This document shows positions 33,901-42,630 of a stretch of DNA of 64,000 bases, in pieces. Made by a program: the position numbers and the translations under genes. How positions within the stretch are numbered: position 1 is the first letter of the stretch; each line of letters begins with the position of its first letter. The notes under the pieces are model-generated. The model was not told the DNA's origin. It searched no databases and saw nothing but the letters and a program-made list of their open reading frames with translations. This DNA is from DASYGT01 sp035999365 (GTDB taxonomy: Bacteria; Actinomycetota; Actinomycetes; Mycobacteriales; Jatrophihabitantaceae): assembly GCA_035999365.1 (NCBI GenBank), contig DASYGT010000058.1:45275-109274 (forward strand), in the 5' to 3' direction.

Positions 33901-34059
33901 CAGTCCGACGACCCGGAGTGGGCCCGGCGGGCGGTTGATCACGTGGCGGCCCGGATGCGAGGTCACGAGTTCACCGCGATCCAGAACGCGCGCTGCCATA
34001 TCTGCGATGTGCGCTCGTGCTGCCCGCTGCAGGTGCAGGGTCGGCAGGTCCCCTCATGA
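30979..34059 (+). CDS. adnA: AdnA, helicase-nuclease subunit
   Basis: 1026 aa from the GTG at 30979; mycobacterial AdnA is of similar length. A UvrD-like N-terminal motor has Walker A GPGTGKTT (41-48) and Walker B FVDEYQDTDPAQ. The C-terminal RecB-type nuclease has GRVDRL and VVVDLKTGK. A Cys in FLSCELR plus C-terminal CHIC and CC suggests an Fe-S cluster as in AddB. AdnA-AdnB resects double-strand breaks, a homologous-repair counterpart to the Ku-LigD set nearby. It overlaps adnB by 4 bp (ATGA). Confidence 0.93.
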   Translation: MTRPAYRLLHAARSAVDPPVPDSGQQAVIDHDAGPLLVLAGPGTGKTTSLVEAAAARVARGVPVEQLLMVTFSRRAAAELRDRVAARLDRTIREPIARTLHSYAFGVLRMAAVRNGEPAPRLLAAAEQDVIIRELLLEGDPERWPLGLRPALHTVGFAAELRDLLMRAVERGLDGPTLARLGAARGRTDWVAAGEFLAEYHGVTVLRDPGGFDPPELIRGALNALRDDPALLAAERERRRRIFVDEYQDTDPAQAELLQLLAEGADELILVGDPDQSIYAFRGADESAIHDVDQRFGGGSVVPVVALGCCRRSGPVLLEATRRIAARLPGRADQRALVTADEAPPGALQVAVFRSASEEAAYLAGVLRAAYLRGMPWSQMAVLVRSTTRTLGTLRRAMITAGVPVTVRGDDLPLAEQPAVTMLLAVLRCVVEPGALTEEVAEALLVGPLGGGDSVLLRRLRRVLRAQYPDVNEPLVPALRDTAAAVILPEHVRWPVQRVGRVLIAGQQALAGGGSTEDVLWAIWHASELQGRWESASRGTDAVAAAADRDLDAVVQMFDEVARFTDRLPGASPDQFADHLWAQQIPGDTFGTGREEPDAVSILTAHASKGLEWDLVCVANVQEGSWPDLRRRGSLLGTDVLVDALRGIDGPSVNSFAPQLAEERRLFYVATTRARRHLVVSAVAGDEEQPSRLLDELDPCEGERELARPIRGVHLPGLVAELRAVACADDVSEAERGAAAAELARLAAAGVPSADPDDWWGLGELSTEAGVADTDRPVRVSPSRIESFLSCELRTLMQDLGVRDDDAVAASLGVVIHDLASNAPDDQPLDEFERQLQQVWDSIDFGASWFADNERARATSMLERLVTWLRNSRAELTRVGVERDFSVIVGDAVLNGRVDRLERDAEGRLVVVDLKTGKSKPKDTDMPTHPQLGAYQLAVESGAFAEDGEQAGGAVLVQLGTSGRVIEQWQPPLAQSDDPEWARRAVDHVAARMRGHEFTAIQNARCHICDVRSCCPLQVQGRQVPS

Positions 34060-37000
34060 CGCCGGTGACTTCGATCAGCCCGGCCGAGCTCGCCGGCCTG
34101 CTCGGGTTGCCGCAGCCGACCGCTGAGCAGTCGGTGGTGATCGAGTCGGGGCTCGAGCCGTCAGCGGTCGTCGCGGGTGCAGGCTCGGGAAAGACCGAAA
34201 CGATGGCCGCTCGGGTGGTGTGGCTGGTCGCAAATCGGCACGTGGAGCCGGACCAGGTGCTCGGCTTGACCTTCACCCGCAAGGCTGCCGCTGAGCTCGG
34301 CCATCGGATCAGACATCGCCTCGCTCAATGGCGTCGCGTCGTCGAGCGTGACCGCCCTGACGACGTCGAGCACCTCGCCGCGTTGCAGTCATCGGAACCG
34401 ACCGTGCTCACGTACGCGGCGTACGCCGGCCGGCTGGTCGGCGAGCAGGCGCTGCGCGTCGGCGCCGAACCCGATGCGCGGCTTCTCTCCGCTGCCCTGC
34501 TGTGGCAGCTCGCCGACACGGTCGTGCGGCGATGGCCGGGTGACCTGCCGGAGTTCCGGGCGATCTCCTCGCTCGTCCACTGGGTGATCTCGATGGCCGG
34601 TCAATGTGCCGACCACCTCGCCGAACCCGACGATGTCGAGATGTTCTGCGGCCAGGCGCTCGAGGCGTTCTTCGCGTTGCCCATCGGAGACCGCGCCAGG
34701 AGCGATGTACCGACCGGAACGGGCGAATACGTCGACGCCTTGCGCCAGCGACGCGCTCTGGTGCCGATCGTGCGCGAGTACCAGCGGGCAAAGCACACTT
34801 TGGGCGCGGTCGATTACGGCGACCAGATGCGGCTCGCCGCGGCCCTTGCGCGCGTCGAGGAGGTCCGGTCAATCGAGCGAGCACGCTTTCGCGCCGTGCT
34901 GCTCGACGAGTACCAGGACACCGGGCATGCGCAGATCGAGATGCTGCGCGGCTTGTACGGCGGCGGGCACCCGGTCACCGCAGTCGGTGATCCCTTCCAG
35001 TCGATCTACGGGTGGCGCGGAGCAAGTGCAGGCAACATGGGTGCCTTCGACGTGACGTTCCCCCGATCGGACGGAACCCCCGCTCGTGTCCACCCATTGG
35101 CCACCAGCTTCCGCAACGACCGCGCCATCCTCACGGCCGCCAATGCCGTCGCCGCGCCACTGCGAACGAGCAAGGTCACCGTGGCGCTGCGGCCTTTCGA
35201 GGGCTGCGGGCCAGGCACGGTGGGGGTGACATTCACCGAAACCGTCGACGACGAGGCCGCCTGGGTGGCGCGTCGCGTCCAGCAGGCATGGGAGGCGTTG
35301 CCGAGGGGCGAGCGCACCGGTGCCGTGCTGGTTCGTCGCCGGTCCCAGCTGCCGATCTTGGCCGATGCGCTGCACGCCGCCGGACTTCCCGTCGAGATCG
35401 TCGGCCTCGGCGGGCTGCTCACCACCCCCGAGGTCGTCGACGTGGTGGCCACTCTGCGGGTCCTCGGTGAGTTCAACGCCGGGGGGGCGCTCGTACGGCT
35501 GCTCACCGGAGCGCGCTGGCGCATCGGACCCCGCGATGTGGCGATGCTGCGCGACCGGGCGCGCTACCTCGTGCGTCCGCCGGAGGGCGTGGAGACGGCC
35601 GAGGCGCAGCGTGAGCCGATCAGCCTCATCGAGGCACTCGATGACCTCGGACCTGCGCAGCGCTACTCACCACACGGATTCCGGCGGATGTCCCGGCTTG
35701 CGGACGAACTGCGCCGCCTGCGTCGCCGATTGAGCGCGCCGCTCGCCGAGCTCGTCGCCGATGTCGAGTACGCGATCGGCGTCAACGTCGAGGTGGCTGC
35801 ACGTCCGGACCGCGCCGAGGTCGGTCGAGTCCACCTCGATCGGTTCCTCGACGTGGCGGCTGAGTTCGCGGCGGAGGCGGGCGACTCGAGCCTGCGAGCG
35901 TTCCTTGCCTACCTGGAGGCGGCTGAGGACGAAGAGAACGGTCTCGAGGCCGGCGAGGTGGTCGTCGCGGCCGAGCGGATCCAGCTGCTCACGGTCCATG
36001 GGGCCAAGGGTCTGGAATGGGATGTCGTCGCCGTCCCGGGGCTCGCAAGCGGGTTGTTCCCGGGCCAGGCGAGCGGTGTCAACTGGACGCGCGCGCGACA
36101 TGAGCTGCCCGGTCCGCTGCGCGGTGACGTCGACGGCCTGCCGCCCCTCGACCTGTCCGGCGCTACCTCTCGCAAGGAGGTCGGCGAGCTTCTGGCCGCT
36201 CATCACGAGGCGGTGATCGCCAGGCACGCTGACGAGGAGCGGCGGCTGGCCTACGTCGCGCTGACCCGCGCCAAGTCGACGCTTCTTGCCAGCGGGTATG
36301 CCTGGGACACGACGAAAAAGCCGCGTAGCCCGTCACCGTTTCTGCTGACACTTCGCGAGGAAGCCGAGCCCGACGAGTGGTTCGAGGTCGCATCGGACGC
36401 AGTCAACCCGCGAACAGTCGAACCGATCACGGCCGAGTGGCCGACCGACCCGCTGGGCATCGCGCCGGGGACGGCGTTCGGGCGCCGAGCGGCCGTTGAA
36501 GCCGGCGCTGCGGCGGTACGCGCAGTCGTGGGCGTGCTGCCCGGTTTGGAAGCGCCCATCGACGATCCCGACGTCAGCGCGATGGCTGAGCGGTGGCGAC
36601 ACGACGTTGATGTGTTGCTCGCCGAGCGTGACCGCTTGCGCCGCGGTTCGACGATCGAGGTCACGCTGCCTGACCACCTATCGGTATCGCAACTGGTCGA
36701 ACTGCGTCGGGATCCGGCCGAACTCGCGCGCAGCATCCACCGTCCACTGCCGCGTCCTCCGGCGCCGTGGGCCCGGCGCGGTACCGCGTTTCACACCTGG
36801 CTCGAGCAGCGCTGGCAGCGTCCGACGCTGCTCGACGTCGACGAGCTGCCCGGTGCCGCCGACGACGGCGCCGACGACACCGACTTCCTCGAGCTGAGGG
36901 CCGCGTTCGAGCGCAGCCAGTGGGCACAGCGCACCCCGACCGAAGTAGAGGTGCCCTTCGAGATGACGATTGCAGGGCGGGTGGTCCGCGGACGGATGGA

Positions 37001-37319
37001 CGCGGTCTTCCGCGATCTGGCTGCGGCTGACCCCCCCGGGGAGGCATCAGTTGACGGTTCAACGCGGGGCGTCGACCACCGCTGGACGGTGGTCGACTGG
37101 AAGACTGGACGCAGGCCTACCGGGGCCCTGGCCGAGGCGGCTGCAGTTCAGCTTGCCGCCTACCGACTGGCCTGGGCGCGGCTCAACGGGATCGGCGACG
37201 ACGAGCTGCACCTGGTGTCCGCCGCGTTCCACTACGTCCGCACGGATGAGACGGTGACGCCCGCGGATCTTCTCGACGCGGAGGGTCTGCGTGCGCTCGT
37301 GACGGGCTACGGCACCTGA
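34056..37319 (+). CDS. adnB: AdnB, helicase-nuclease subunit
   Basis: 1087 aa from the ATG overlapping the adnA stop. UvrD-type motor: Walker A GAGSGKTE (41-48), FTRKAAAELGHRI, LLDEYQDT, GDPFQSIYGWRGA, and motif V/VI segments LTVHGAKGLEWD and YVALTRAKS. The C-terminal nuclease has GRMDAVFRDL and VVDWKTGRRP. By family knowledge AdnB is the lead 3'-to-5' motor of the heterodimer, and its nuclease cuts the displaced strand. Its stop lies in the first unit of a 17-bp tandem repeat. Confidence 0.94.
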   Translation: MTPVTSISPAELAGLLGLPQPTAEQSVVIESGLEPSAVVAGAGSGKTETMAARVVWLVANRHVEPDQVLGLTFTRKAAAELGHRIRHRLAQWRRVVERDRPDDVEHLAALQSSEPTVLTYAAYAGRLVGEQALRVGAEPDARLLSAALLWQLADTVVRRWPGDLPEFRAISSLVHWVISMAGQCADHLAEPDDVEMFCGQALEAFFALPIGDRARSDVPTGTGEYVDALRQRRALVPIVREYQRAKHTLGAVDYGDQMRLAAALARVEEVRSIERARFRAVLLDEYQDTGHAQIEMLRGLYGGGHPVTAVGDPFQSIYGWRGASAGNMGAFDVTFPRSDGTPARVHPLATSFRNDRAILTAANAVAAPLRTSKVTVALRPFEGCGPGTVGVTFTETVDDEAAWVARRVQQAWEALPRGERTGAVLVRRRSQLPILADALHAAGLPVEIVGLGGLLTTPEVVDVVATLRVLGEFNAGGALVRLLTGARWRIGPRDVAMLRDRARYLVRPPEGVETAEAQREPISLIEALDDLGPAQRYSPHGFRRMSRLADELRRLRRRLSAPLAELVADVEYAIGVNVEVAARPDRAEVGRVHLDRFLDVAAEFAAEAGDSSLRAFLAYLEAAEDEENGLEAGEVVVAAERIQLLTVHGAKGLEWDVVAVPGLASGLFPGQASGVNWTRARHELPGPLRGDVDGLPPLDLSGATSRKEVGELLAAHHEAVIARHADEERRLAYVALTRAKSTLLASGYAWDTTKKPRSPSPFLLTLREEAEPDEWFEVASDAVNPRTVEPITAEWPTDPLGIAPGTAFGRRAAVEAGAAAVRAVVGVLPGLEAPIDDPDVSAMAERWRHDVDVLLAERDRLRRGSTIEVTLPDHLSVSQLVELRRDPAELARSIHRPLPRPPAPWARRGTAFHTWLEQRWQRPTLLDVDELPGAADDGADDTDFLELRAAFERSQWAQRTPTEVEVPFEMTIAGRVVRGRMDAVFRDLAAADPPGEASVDGSTRGVDHRWTVVDWKTGRRPTGALAEAAAVQLAAYRLAWARLNGIGDDELHLVSAAFHYVRTDETVTPADLLDAEGLRALVTGYGT

Positions 37320-37361
37320 GTTACGGCGGCACCTGAGTTACAGCGACACCTGAGTTACAGC
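37311..37361. repeat. Three tandem 17-bp units across the adnB/oxidase junction
   Basis: Units begin at 37311, 37328 and 37345 with consensus GRCACCTGAGTTACRGC, differing at one or two bases; a partial fourth copy (GACACC) follows. The first carries the adnB stop (TGA). The last carries the stop of the convergent oxidase (TTA on the plus strand). Confidence 0.85.
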
Positions 37362-38527
37362 GACACCCTGCCCGACGGCGTCGCGGCATGCGCAGCGAGC
37401 CTGAATCGCTCAGGCACGTCCCATGCTCCGCCGGTCCGGCCGGTCACCAGAACGGTGACGAGCTCGCCGACCAGGGGGGCGAACTTCGCGCCGTGGCCGG
37501 AGCAGGCCGAGCAGATCACGACCGGGCCGATGCGATCGATCAAGAAGTCCTCGCTCGGTGTCGTCGTGTACAGGCAGGTTGTGGCCGAACTCGGCACCGG
37601 CTCCAGTCCGGGTAGCCAGCGCCGTACGTATTCGATAACCCTCTCGCGCGAACGGGGATCGATGCGGCCGTCACGCGCGTCCGCTGTCGTCGGGGCGCCG
37701 CGGTAATGCTCACCGATCTTTCGGTCGTCGCCGCTGCCACCGTCGCGGCCGCCGGCGAGGTGATAGACGCCGTCGCCGTCGTCGTGGATCACGCTCGGCC
37801 ACGCGGGAGCAGCAGTGTCGACTCTCGGAAAGTGGAACACCTGTTGCTGCGTCACGGTCAATGGCGGCAACGCGTGCAGACCGGGGAGCTCTGCAGTGAG
37901 CGGATCGAGCAGGGGTTGCACCCACGCCCCGGCAGCGATCACGACCTGGTCGGCGGTCAGCTCGGTTCCGTCCTGCAGCCGTGCCCGTATCCCGCGGCCG
38001 CCCGCTCCCACCGCGATCGATCGCACGGCGACCTCGTGGACGGCCTGGGCTCCGCGCCTGATCGCGCCGCTGAGCAGCGCTGCGTTCGCCACCTCGGCGT
38101 CGAGCACACCAGCCTCGGGGTGGAAGACCACCGAACCGGTGAACCTCATTCCGGGCCAGCGTGCCTCGGCCTCGGCGGCGCTGAGAACCTCGTGCGCGGC
38201 CCCCACCCGGGCCAGCCGTTCGGCGATCGCGGCGGTGTCGCGATGGCTGCCGAAGTCGAGTCCGCCGAGCATCCGCAGGACGCGTACGCGTTCGTCGCTC
38301 TCCAGTTCGCGCCACAGTTCCAGGGAACGTCCGCTCAGCTGGGTGTACAGCTCGTCGCCGTAGGCACGGCGGACGATCCGCGCCGATCCGTGCGAGCTGC
38401 CGAAGCGATGCCCAGGGGCGAACTGTTCGACGATCGTCACGGCGAGCCCGGCGCGGCTCGCGGCCCATGCCGCGGCGGCACCCATCAGCCCCGCACCGAC
38501 GATCAGGACGTCACGATGATCGGCCAT
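37355..38527 (-). CDS. FAD-dependent sarcosine-oxidase-like enzyme
   Basis: 390 aa from the ATG at 38527. The N-terminal dinucleotide site is VLIVGAGLMGAAAAW. The family covalent-flavin cysteine is kept in TTCLYTTTPSEDF, and the active-site loop is SGHGAKF. This matches monomeric sarcosine oxidase/N-methyltryptophan oxidase (SoxA/SolA) enzymes, which demethylate N-methyl amino acids with release of formaldehyde and peroxide. The exact amine is unknown. It is divergent from the M20 peptidase gene by 23 bp. Confidence 0.88.
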   Translation of the reverse strand: MADHRDVLIVGAGLMGAAAAWAASRAGLAVTIVEQFAPGHRFGSSHGSARIVRRAYGDELYTQLSGRSLELWRELESDERVRVLRMLGGLDFGSHRDTAAIAERLARVGAAHEVLSAAEAEARWPGMRFTGSVVFHPEAGVLDAEVANAALLSGAIRRGAQAVHEVAVRSIAVGAGGRGIRARLQDGTELTADQVVIAAGAWVQPLLDPLTAELPGLHALPPLTVTQQQVFHFPRVDTAAPAWPSVIHDDGDGVYHLAGGRDGGSGDDRKIGEHYRGAPTTADARDGRIDPRSRERVIEYVRRWLPGLEPVPSSATTCLYTTTPSEDFLIDRIGPVVICSACSGHGAKFAPLVGELVTVLVTGRTGGAWDVPERFRLAAHAATPSGRVSL

Positions 38528-38533
38528 CACCGC

Positions 38534-38539
38534 AGGCTA
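38534..38539 (-). promoter_or_regulatory. -10 box (TAGCCT) for leaderless oxidase gene
   Basis: Minus strand: TAGCCT, 6 nt, then ATG at 38527. It shares two bases with the opposite -10. Confidence 0.5.
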
Positions 38540-38543
38540 TCGT
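38538..38543 (+). promoter_or_regulatory. -10 box (TATCGT) for leaderless M20 peptidase gene
   Basis: TATCGT, 7 nt, then ATG at 38551. Confidence 0.5.
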
Positions 38544-38550
38544 CGAGACG

Positions 38551-39999
38551 ATGACCACCGAACGTGCCTTCGTCGCCGAACACCGCTCCGAACTGCTCGC
38601 CGATCTCGACCGCTGGCTGCGCATCCCCGGCATCAGCGCTCAGCCTGATCATCATCCGGACGTGCACCGGAGCGCCGAATGGTTCGCAGACGCCGCACGT
38701 GCCGCCGGCTTTCCCACGGTGGAGATCTGGCCGACAATGGGCCTGCCTACGGTGTACGCGGAGTGGCCGAGCGCGGACGTCGGGGCACCCACCGTGCTCG
38801 TTTACGGGCATCACGATGTCCAGCCCGTCGATCCGCTGGAGCTGTGGCACACCGATCCCTTCGAGCCGACGATCGACGGCGACCTGCTGCACGCCCGCGG
38901 CTCGTCCGACGACAAGGGTCAGCTGCTGTTCCACCTTCTCGGGCTGCGCGCACACCTCGCCGCGACCGGCCGCGAGACGCCCGCGGTCACCCTCAAGCTG
39001 CTCATCGAGGGGGAGGAGGAATCGGGTTCGCCCAACTTCGAGGCACTGCTCCGCGATCGCCGTGACCGACTCGGCTGCGACGTCGTCGTCGTCACCGACA
39101 CGGGGATGATCGCTGCCGACAAGCCGAGCACCGTGACCGGTATGCGCGGCCTTGCTGTCTGCACGGTCGAGTTCCACGGACCCGACCTCGACCTGCACTC
39201 CGGTGTCTTCGGCGGAGCAGTACCCAACCCGGCCACTGCGATCGCGCGGTTGGCGGGGGCGTTGCACGACGCCGAGGGGCGGGTGCAGATTCCTGGGTTC
39301 TACGACGACGTGCTCGAACTGGACGCCGGGGAGCGAGATCTGTTCGCGAAGGTGCCTGTCGACGATGCCGAGTTCCTCGAGACGGCGAAGTCGCGCGCGC
39401 TGTGGGGCGAGAAGGGTTTCTCGACGCTCGAACGCATCGGAGCGCGACCGACCGCTGAGGTGAACGGCATCGGAGGTGGCTACCAGGGCGCGGGTGGCAA
39501 GACGATCGTTCCGAGCGATGCGTTCGTGAAGTTGTCATTCCGGCTCGTCGCGAACCAGGACCCGCAGAAGATCATTCGCGCGGTCGAGCACTTCGTCGCC
39601 GACCACACACCGCAAGGCATCGAAGGGCGGATCGATTGGGAGGGCGATGGCGTGGCGCCCTGCCTCGTACCGCTGGGCACGCCGGCCTACGGCGCGCTTG
39701 TCGATGCCATCAGCCGTGCCTTCGACGGCGTGCCGGTGCTGCCGACCCGCGAGGGCGGCAGTGGCCCCGAGGCAACGCTGCAACAGATGCTGGGTGCCCC
39801 GTTGGTCTTCCTGGGTGTCGGCCTTCCCGACGACCAGATCCACGCACCGAACGAGAAGGTCAACCTCTCGATGCTCTACAAGGGCGCTGAGGCGGCCGCC
39901 CTTTTGTGGTCGAACCTCGCGGCACTCGGCCGCGCCGGTCTGGCAGGTCCGTCGGGGGCTGCGGCCGGCACCACGCCCCGCGCAGCCGTCGCAGAATAG
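38551..39999 (+). CDS. M20 family dipeptidase
   Basis: 482 aa. Metal and catalytic motifs are in place: VYGHHDVQPVD (zinc His and base region), RGSSDDKGQL (bridging Asp), IEGEEESGSP (catalytic Glu-Glu), VTDTGM and the late HAPNEKV histidine. Between the two halves is a dimerisation insert. Members are cytosolic di-/tripeptidases or carboxypeptidases. It is followed by two M16 peptidases, so the cluster may be a peptide-degrading unit inserted in the conserved adnB-nudC interval. Confidence 0.93.
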   Translation: MTTERAFVAEHRSELLADLDRWLRIPGISAQPDHHPDVHRSAEWFADAARAAGFPTVEIWPTMGLPTVYAEWPSADVGAPTVLVYGHHDVQPVDPLELWHTDPFEPTIDGDLLHARGSSDDKGQLLFHLLGLRAHLAATGRETPAVTLKLLIEGEEESGSPNFEALLRDRRDRLGCDVVVVTDTGMIAADKPSTVTGMRGLAVCTVEFHGPDLDLHSGVFGGAVPNPATAIARLAGALHDAEGRVQIPGFYDDVLELDAGERDLFAKVPVDDAEFLETAKSRALWGEKGFSTLERIGARPTAEVNGIGGGYQGAGGKTIVPSDAFVKLSFRLVANQDPQKIIRAVEHFVADHTPQGIEGRIDWEGDGVAPCLVPLGTPAYGALVDAISRAFDGVPVLPTREGGSGPEATLQQMLGAPLVFLGVGLPDDQIHAPNEKVNLSMLYKGAEAAALLWSNLAALGRAGLAGPSGAAAGTTPRAAVAE

Positions 40000-40002
40000 G
40001 CT
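39997..40002 (+). promoter_or_regulatory. -10 box (TAGGCT) for leaderless M16 peptidase gene
   Basis: TAGGCT, 7 nt, then GTG at 40010. The TAG of the box is also the M20 stop codon. Confidence 0.5.
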
Positions 40003-40009
40003 GGCCCGC

Positions 40010-41311
40010 GTGCCCCGATCGCTGCCTGCGCCCACATTCGAACTCACGCACCACACACTCGGCAACGGGCTGCGGGTGTTGGTGGCCCCAGATCGGTCGG
40101 CGCCGGTCGTCGGTGTCGGCGTCCTGTACGACGTCGGCATGCGATCGGAACCCGTCGGGCGTACCGGTTTCGCGCATCTTTTCGAGCACCTGATGTTTCA
40201 AGGTTCAGCCAACCTCGAGAAGCTCGAGCACTTCCGCTATGTGCAGTCCTCTGGGGGCGTGTTCAACGGAAGCACGCATGTCGACTACACCAACTACCAC
40301 GAGGTGATGCCCTCGAACGCGCTCGAACGTGCGCTGTTTCTCGAGGCCGACCGGATGCTCTCGCCGCGCATCACGGAGGAGAATCTCGCGAACCAACTCG
40401 AAGTCGTCAAGAACGAGATCCGCGTCAATGTCATGAACCGCCCCTACGGCGGATTCCCGTGGCTGAACCTGCCCGCGGTGCTTTTCGACTCCTTCGCCAA
40501 CTCGCACAACGGCTACGGCGACTTCGCCGACCTCGAGAGCGCGACCGTCGACGATGCGAGCGACTTCTTCGCCCGCTACTACACGCCCGCCAACGCAGTC
40601 CTTGCCGTCGCCGGTGATCTCGATGTCGACGAAACGATGGGCTTCATCGAGAAGCACTTCGGGCAGATCAAGAAACGGCCCGCGCCGAAGCGTCCGAGCT
40701 TCGGCGAGCCGGCGTTGACGGCCGAACGCCGCACTACCCATCACGACTCCCACGCGCCGATCCCCGCCGTGGCGCTCGGCTATCGCGTGCCCGACCCTGT
40801 CCGCAAACTCGACGAGCACCTGGCCGGTGTTCTCCTGGCCGAGGTGCTCACCGACGGCGACGCCTCGCGCCTTCAGCGCCGACTGGTGCACAAGGACGGA
40901 CTGGTGACCGATGTCGGGGCGTACCTGGGTCAGTTCGGAGACCCGTTCGACGAACGGGACCCCACCGCGATGACGATCACCGCGCACTATCCCGACGCGC
41001 GCTCGCTCCCGGCGATCCTGACGGCTGTCGACGAGGAGTTGGCGCGCATCGCCGACGACGGACTCGAGCCAGGCGAGCTTGACCGGGTACGCACCCGACT
41101 GGTGAGTGTGATGTTCCGTGAGCTGGACGCCGTGATGTCCCGCACGCTCGATCTCGCGAAGTTCGAGTTGATCTACGGACGCGCCGAGCTGATCGGCGAG
41201 CTGCCCTCTCGGCTGGCCGATGTCACCGACGCCGATGTGCGTGCGGCCGCTGCAGCGTTGCGCCCGGACCGCCGAGCGGTCGTCGAACTCGTCGCGGGAG
41301 GTGCTCGATGA
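40010..41311 (+). CDS. M16 zinc peptidase, catalytic subunit
   Basis: 433 aa from a GTG. The inverted zinc motif HxxEH is present (FAHLFEHLMF), and the distal glutamate lies in EVVKNEIRVN, so this is the catalytic partner. M16 members of this size work as heterodimers with a non-catalytic homologue, which follows with a 4-bp overlap. They degrade peptides released from presequences or small proteins. No signal peptide is seen, so it is probably cytosolic. Confidence 0.92.
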   Translation: MPRSLPAPTFELTHHTLGNGLRVLVAPDRSAPVVGVGVLYDVGMRSEPVGRTGFAHLFEHLMFQGSANLEKLEHFRYVQSSGGVFNGSTHVDYTNYHEVMPSNALERALFLEADRMLSPRITEENLANQLEVVKNEIRVNVMNRPYGGFPWLNLPAVLFDSFANSHNGYGDFADLESATVDDASDFFARYYTPANAVLAVAGDLDVDETMGFIEKHFGQIKKRPAPKRPSFGEPALTAERRTTHHDSHAPIPAVALGYRVPDPVRKLDEHLAGVLLAEVLTDGDASRLQRRLVHKDGLVTDVGAYLGQFGDPFDERDPTAMTITAHYPDARSLPAILTAVDEELARIADDGLEPGELDRVRTRLVSVMFRELDAVMSRTLDLAKFELIYGRAELIGELPSRLADVTDADVRAAAAALRPDRRAVVELVAGGAR

Positions 41312-42630
41312 CGGCAGCGGTACCGGCTCTCACCAAGCCGCGCAAACCGCGGGCACTGCGCAGCGACGAGCGGCTGCACGCTACGGGGCTGCGCACCGTG
41401 GCCGTCCGTAAGCCCGGAGTCCCGCTGGTCGAGGTACGGCTGCGCGTGCCCTTCTTGTCGGCCGCTCGATCGCATCCGGCGAAGGGGGCACTGCTCGCCG
41501 ACTCGCTGCTCACCGGGGCCGGCGGTTACGGGCGCGCCGAGCTCGCGGCGGCTGTGCAAGAACTCGGCGGCGACCTGTCCGTCGGCGTCGATGCCGATCG
41601 CCTGCTGATCGGCGGCAACGTCCTCGCGACGAACCTTCGCCCGCTCCTTGATCTGCTCGCGACAGTGCTCATCGAACCGGCATACGCGAAGGCAGAGGTT
41701 GCCAGCGAGCGCGACCGCCTGGTCGAGCGCCTCACCATCGCCCGCTCGCGCCCGGGTGTCGTCGCGAGCGAGGCACTGGCGTATCGCATGTGGGGCGAGC
41801 ACCCCTATTCGCGCGACCTTCCCCAGATCGCGGCCGTGACGGCGGCAACGGCCGCCCAACTGCGGGCACTGCACCAGGCCATGGTGCGCCCCGACGCTGC
41901 AACGCTCGTCGTCGTCGGTGACGTCTCGCCGGCACGCGTGCTCGACCACGTCGACGCCGCCCTCGCAGGATGGAGCGGAGCGTCTGCCGCATCACGGGTA
42001 CGCCCGCTGCCCACGCCGGAGCCACGGCCCACGCTGGTCGTCGATCGGCCCGGTTCGGTGCAGTCGTCGATCCGAATGGGTGGTGGCGCGCTGCGGCGCA
42101 CCGACCCTGGCTACCCGGCGCTGCAGCTCGCGAATTTGATCTTCGGTGGGTACTTTTCCTCGCGTTGGACGGAGAACATCCGCGAGGACAAGGGCTACAC
42201 CTACGGTCCGCACAGTCGCGTCGAGCATCACGTCCTCGGCTCGGCGCTCATGTTCGACGTCGAGGTTGCCACCGAGGTGACCGCCCCGGCGATGCTCGAG
42301 ACTCGTTACGAACTCGGGCGGATCGCGTCCTTACCGGTGACCCCGGCCGAGGTTGATGCGGTCCGGCAGTACGCGATCGGCACGCTCGCGCTGTCGACGG
42401 CGACACAGGCGGGACTTGCCTCGACGCTCGCCGGGCTGTCGGCGTTCGGGCTGGGGCTCGACTGGCTGGCCGAGCATCCGGGACGCCTCGTATCGGTCAC
42501 TGTCGACGAGGTCAGCGCAGCCGCCGCCGAGTACTTCGCTCCTGCGCGCCTCGTCGAGGTGATCGTGGGCGACGCTGAGTCGATCACTGCTCCGCTGGGC
42601 GCATTGGGGCCCGTCACATCCGATGCGTGA
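41308..42630 (+). CDS. M16 peptidase-like protein, non-catalytic subunit
   Basis: 440 aa from the ATG overlapping the upstream stop. It has the M16 fold but no HxxEH; the matching position reads HPAKGALLADSLL. It keeps the arginine-tyrosine substrate-binding pair of the partner subunit (SSRWTENIREDKGYTYG). It would complete the active site of the catalytic subunit in trans, as in mitochondrial processing peptidase-type pairs. Its end overlaps nudC by 8 bp. Confidence 0.9.
   Translation: MTAAVPALTKPRKPRALRSDERLHATGLRTVAVRKPGVPLVEVRLRVPFLSAARSHPAKGALLADSLLTGAGGYGRAELAAAVQELGGDLSVGVDADRLLIGGNVLATNLRPLLDLLATVLIEPAYAKAEVASERDRLVERLTIARSRPGVVASEALAYRMWGEHPYSRDLPQIAAVTAATAAQLRALHQAMVRPDAATLVVVGDVSPARVLDHVDAALAGWSGASAASRVRPLPTPEPRPTLVVDRPGSVQSSIRMGGGALRRTDPGYPALQLANLIFGGYFSSRWTENIREDKGYTYGPHSRVEHHVLGSALMFDVEVATEVTAPAMLETRYELGRIASLPVTPAEVDAVRQYAIGTLALSTATQAGLASTLAGLSAFGLGLDWLAEHPGRLVSVTVDEVSAAAAEYFAPARLVEVIVGDAESITAPLGALGPVTSDA

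Noticed and set aside
32212..33999. Long minus-strand ORF (595 codons) opposite adnA
   Set aside because: Antisense to a gene with full helicase and nuclease motifs. Its residues are the usual high-GC mirror composition (His, Arg, Gly, Gln) with no domain.
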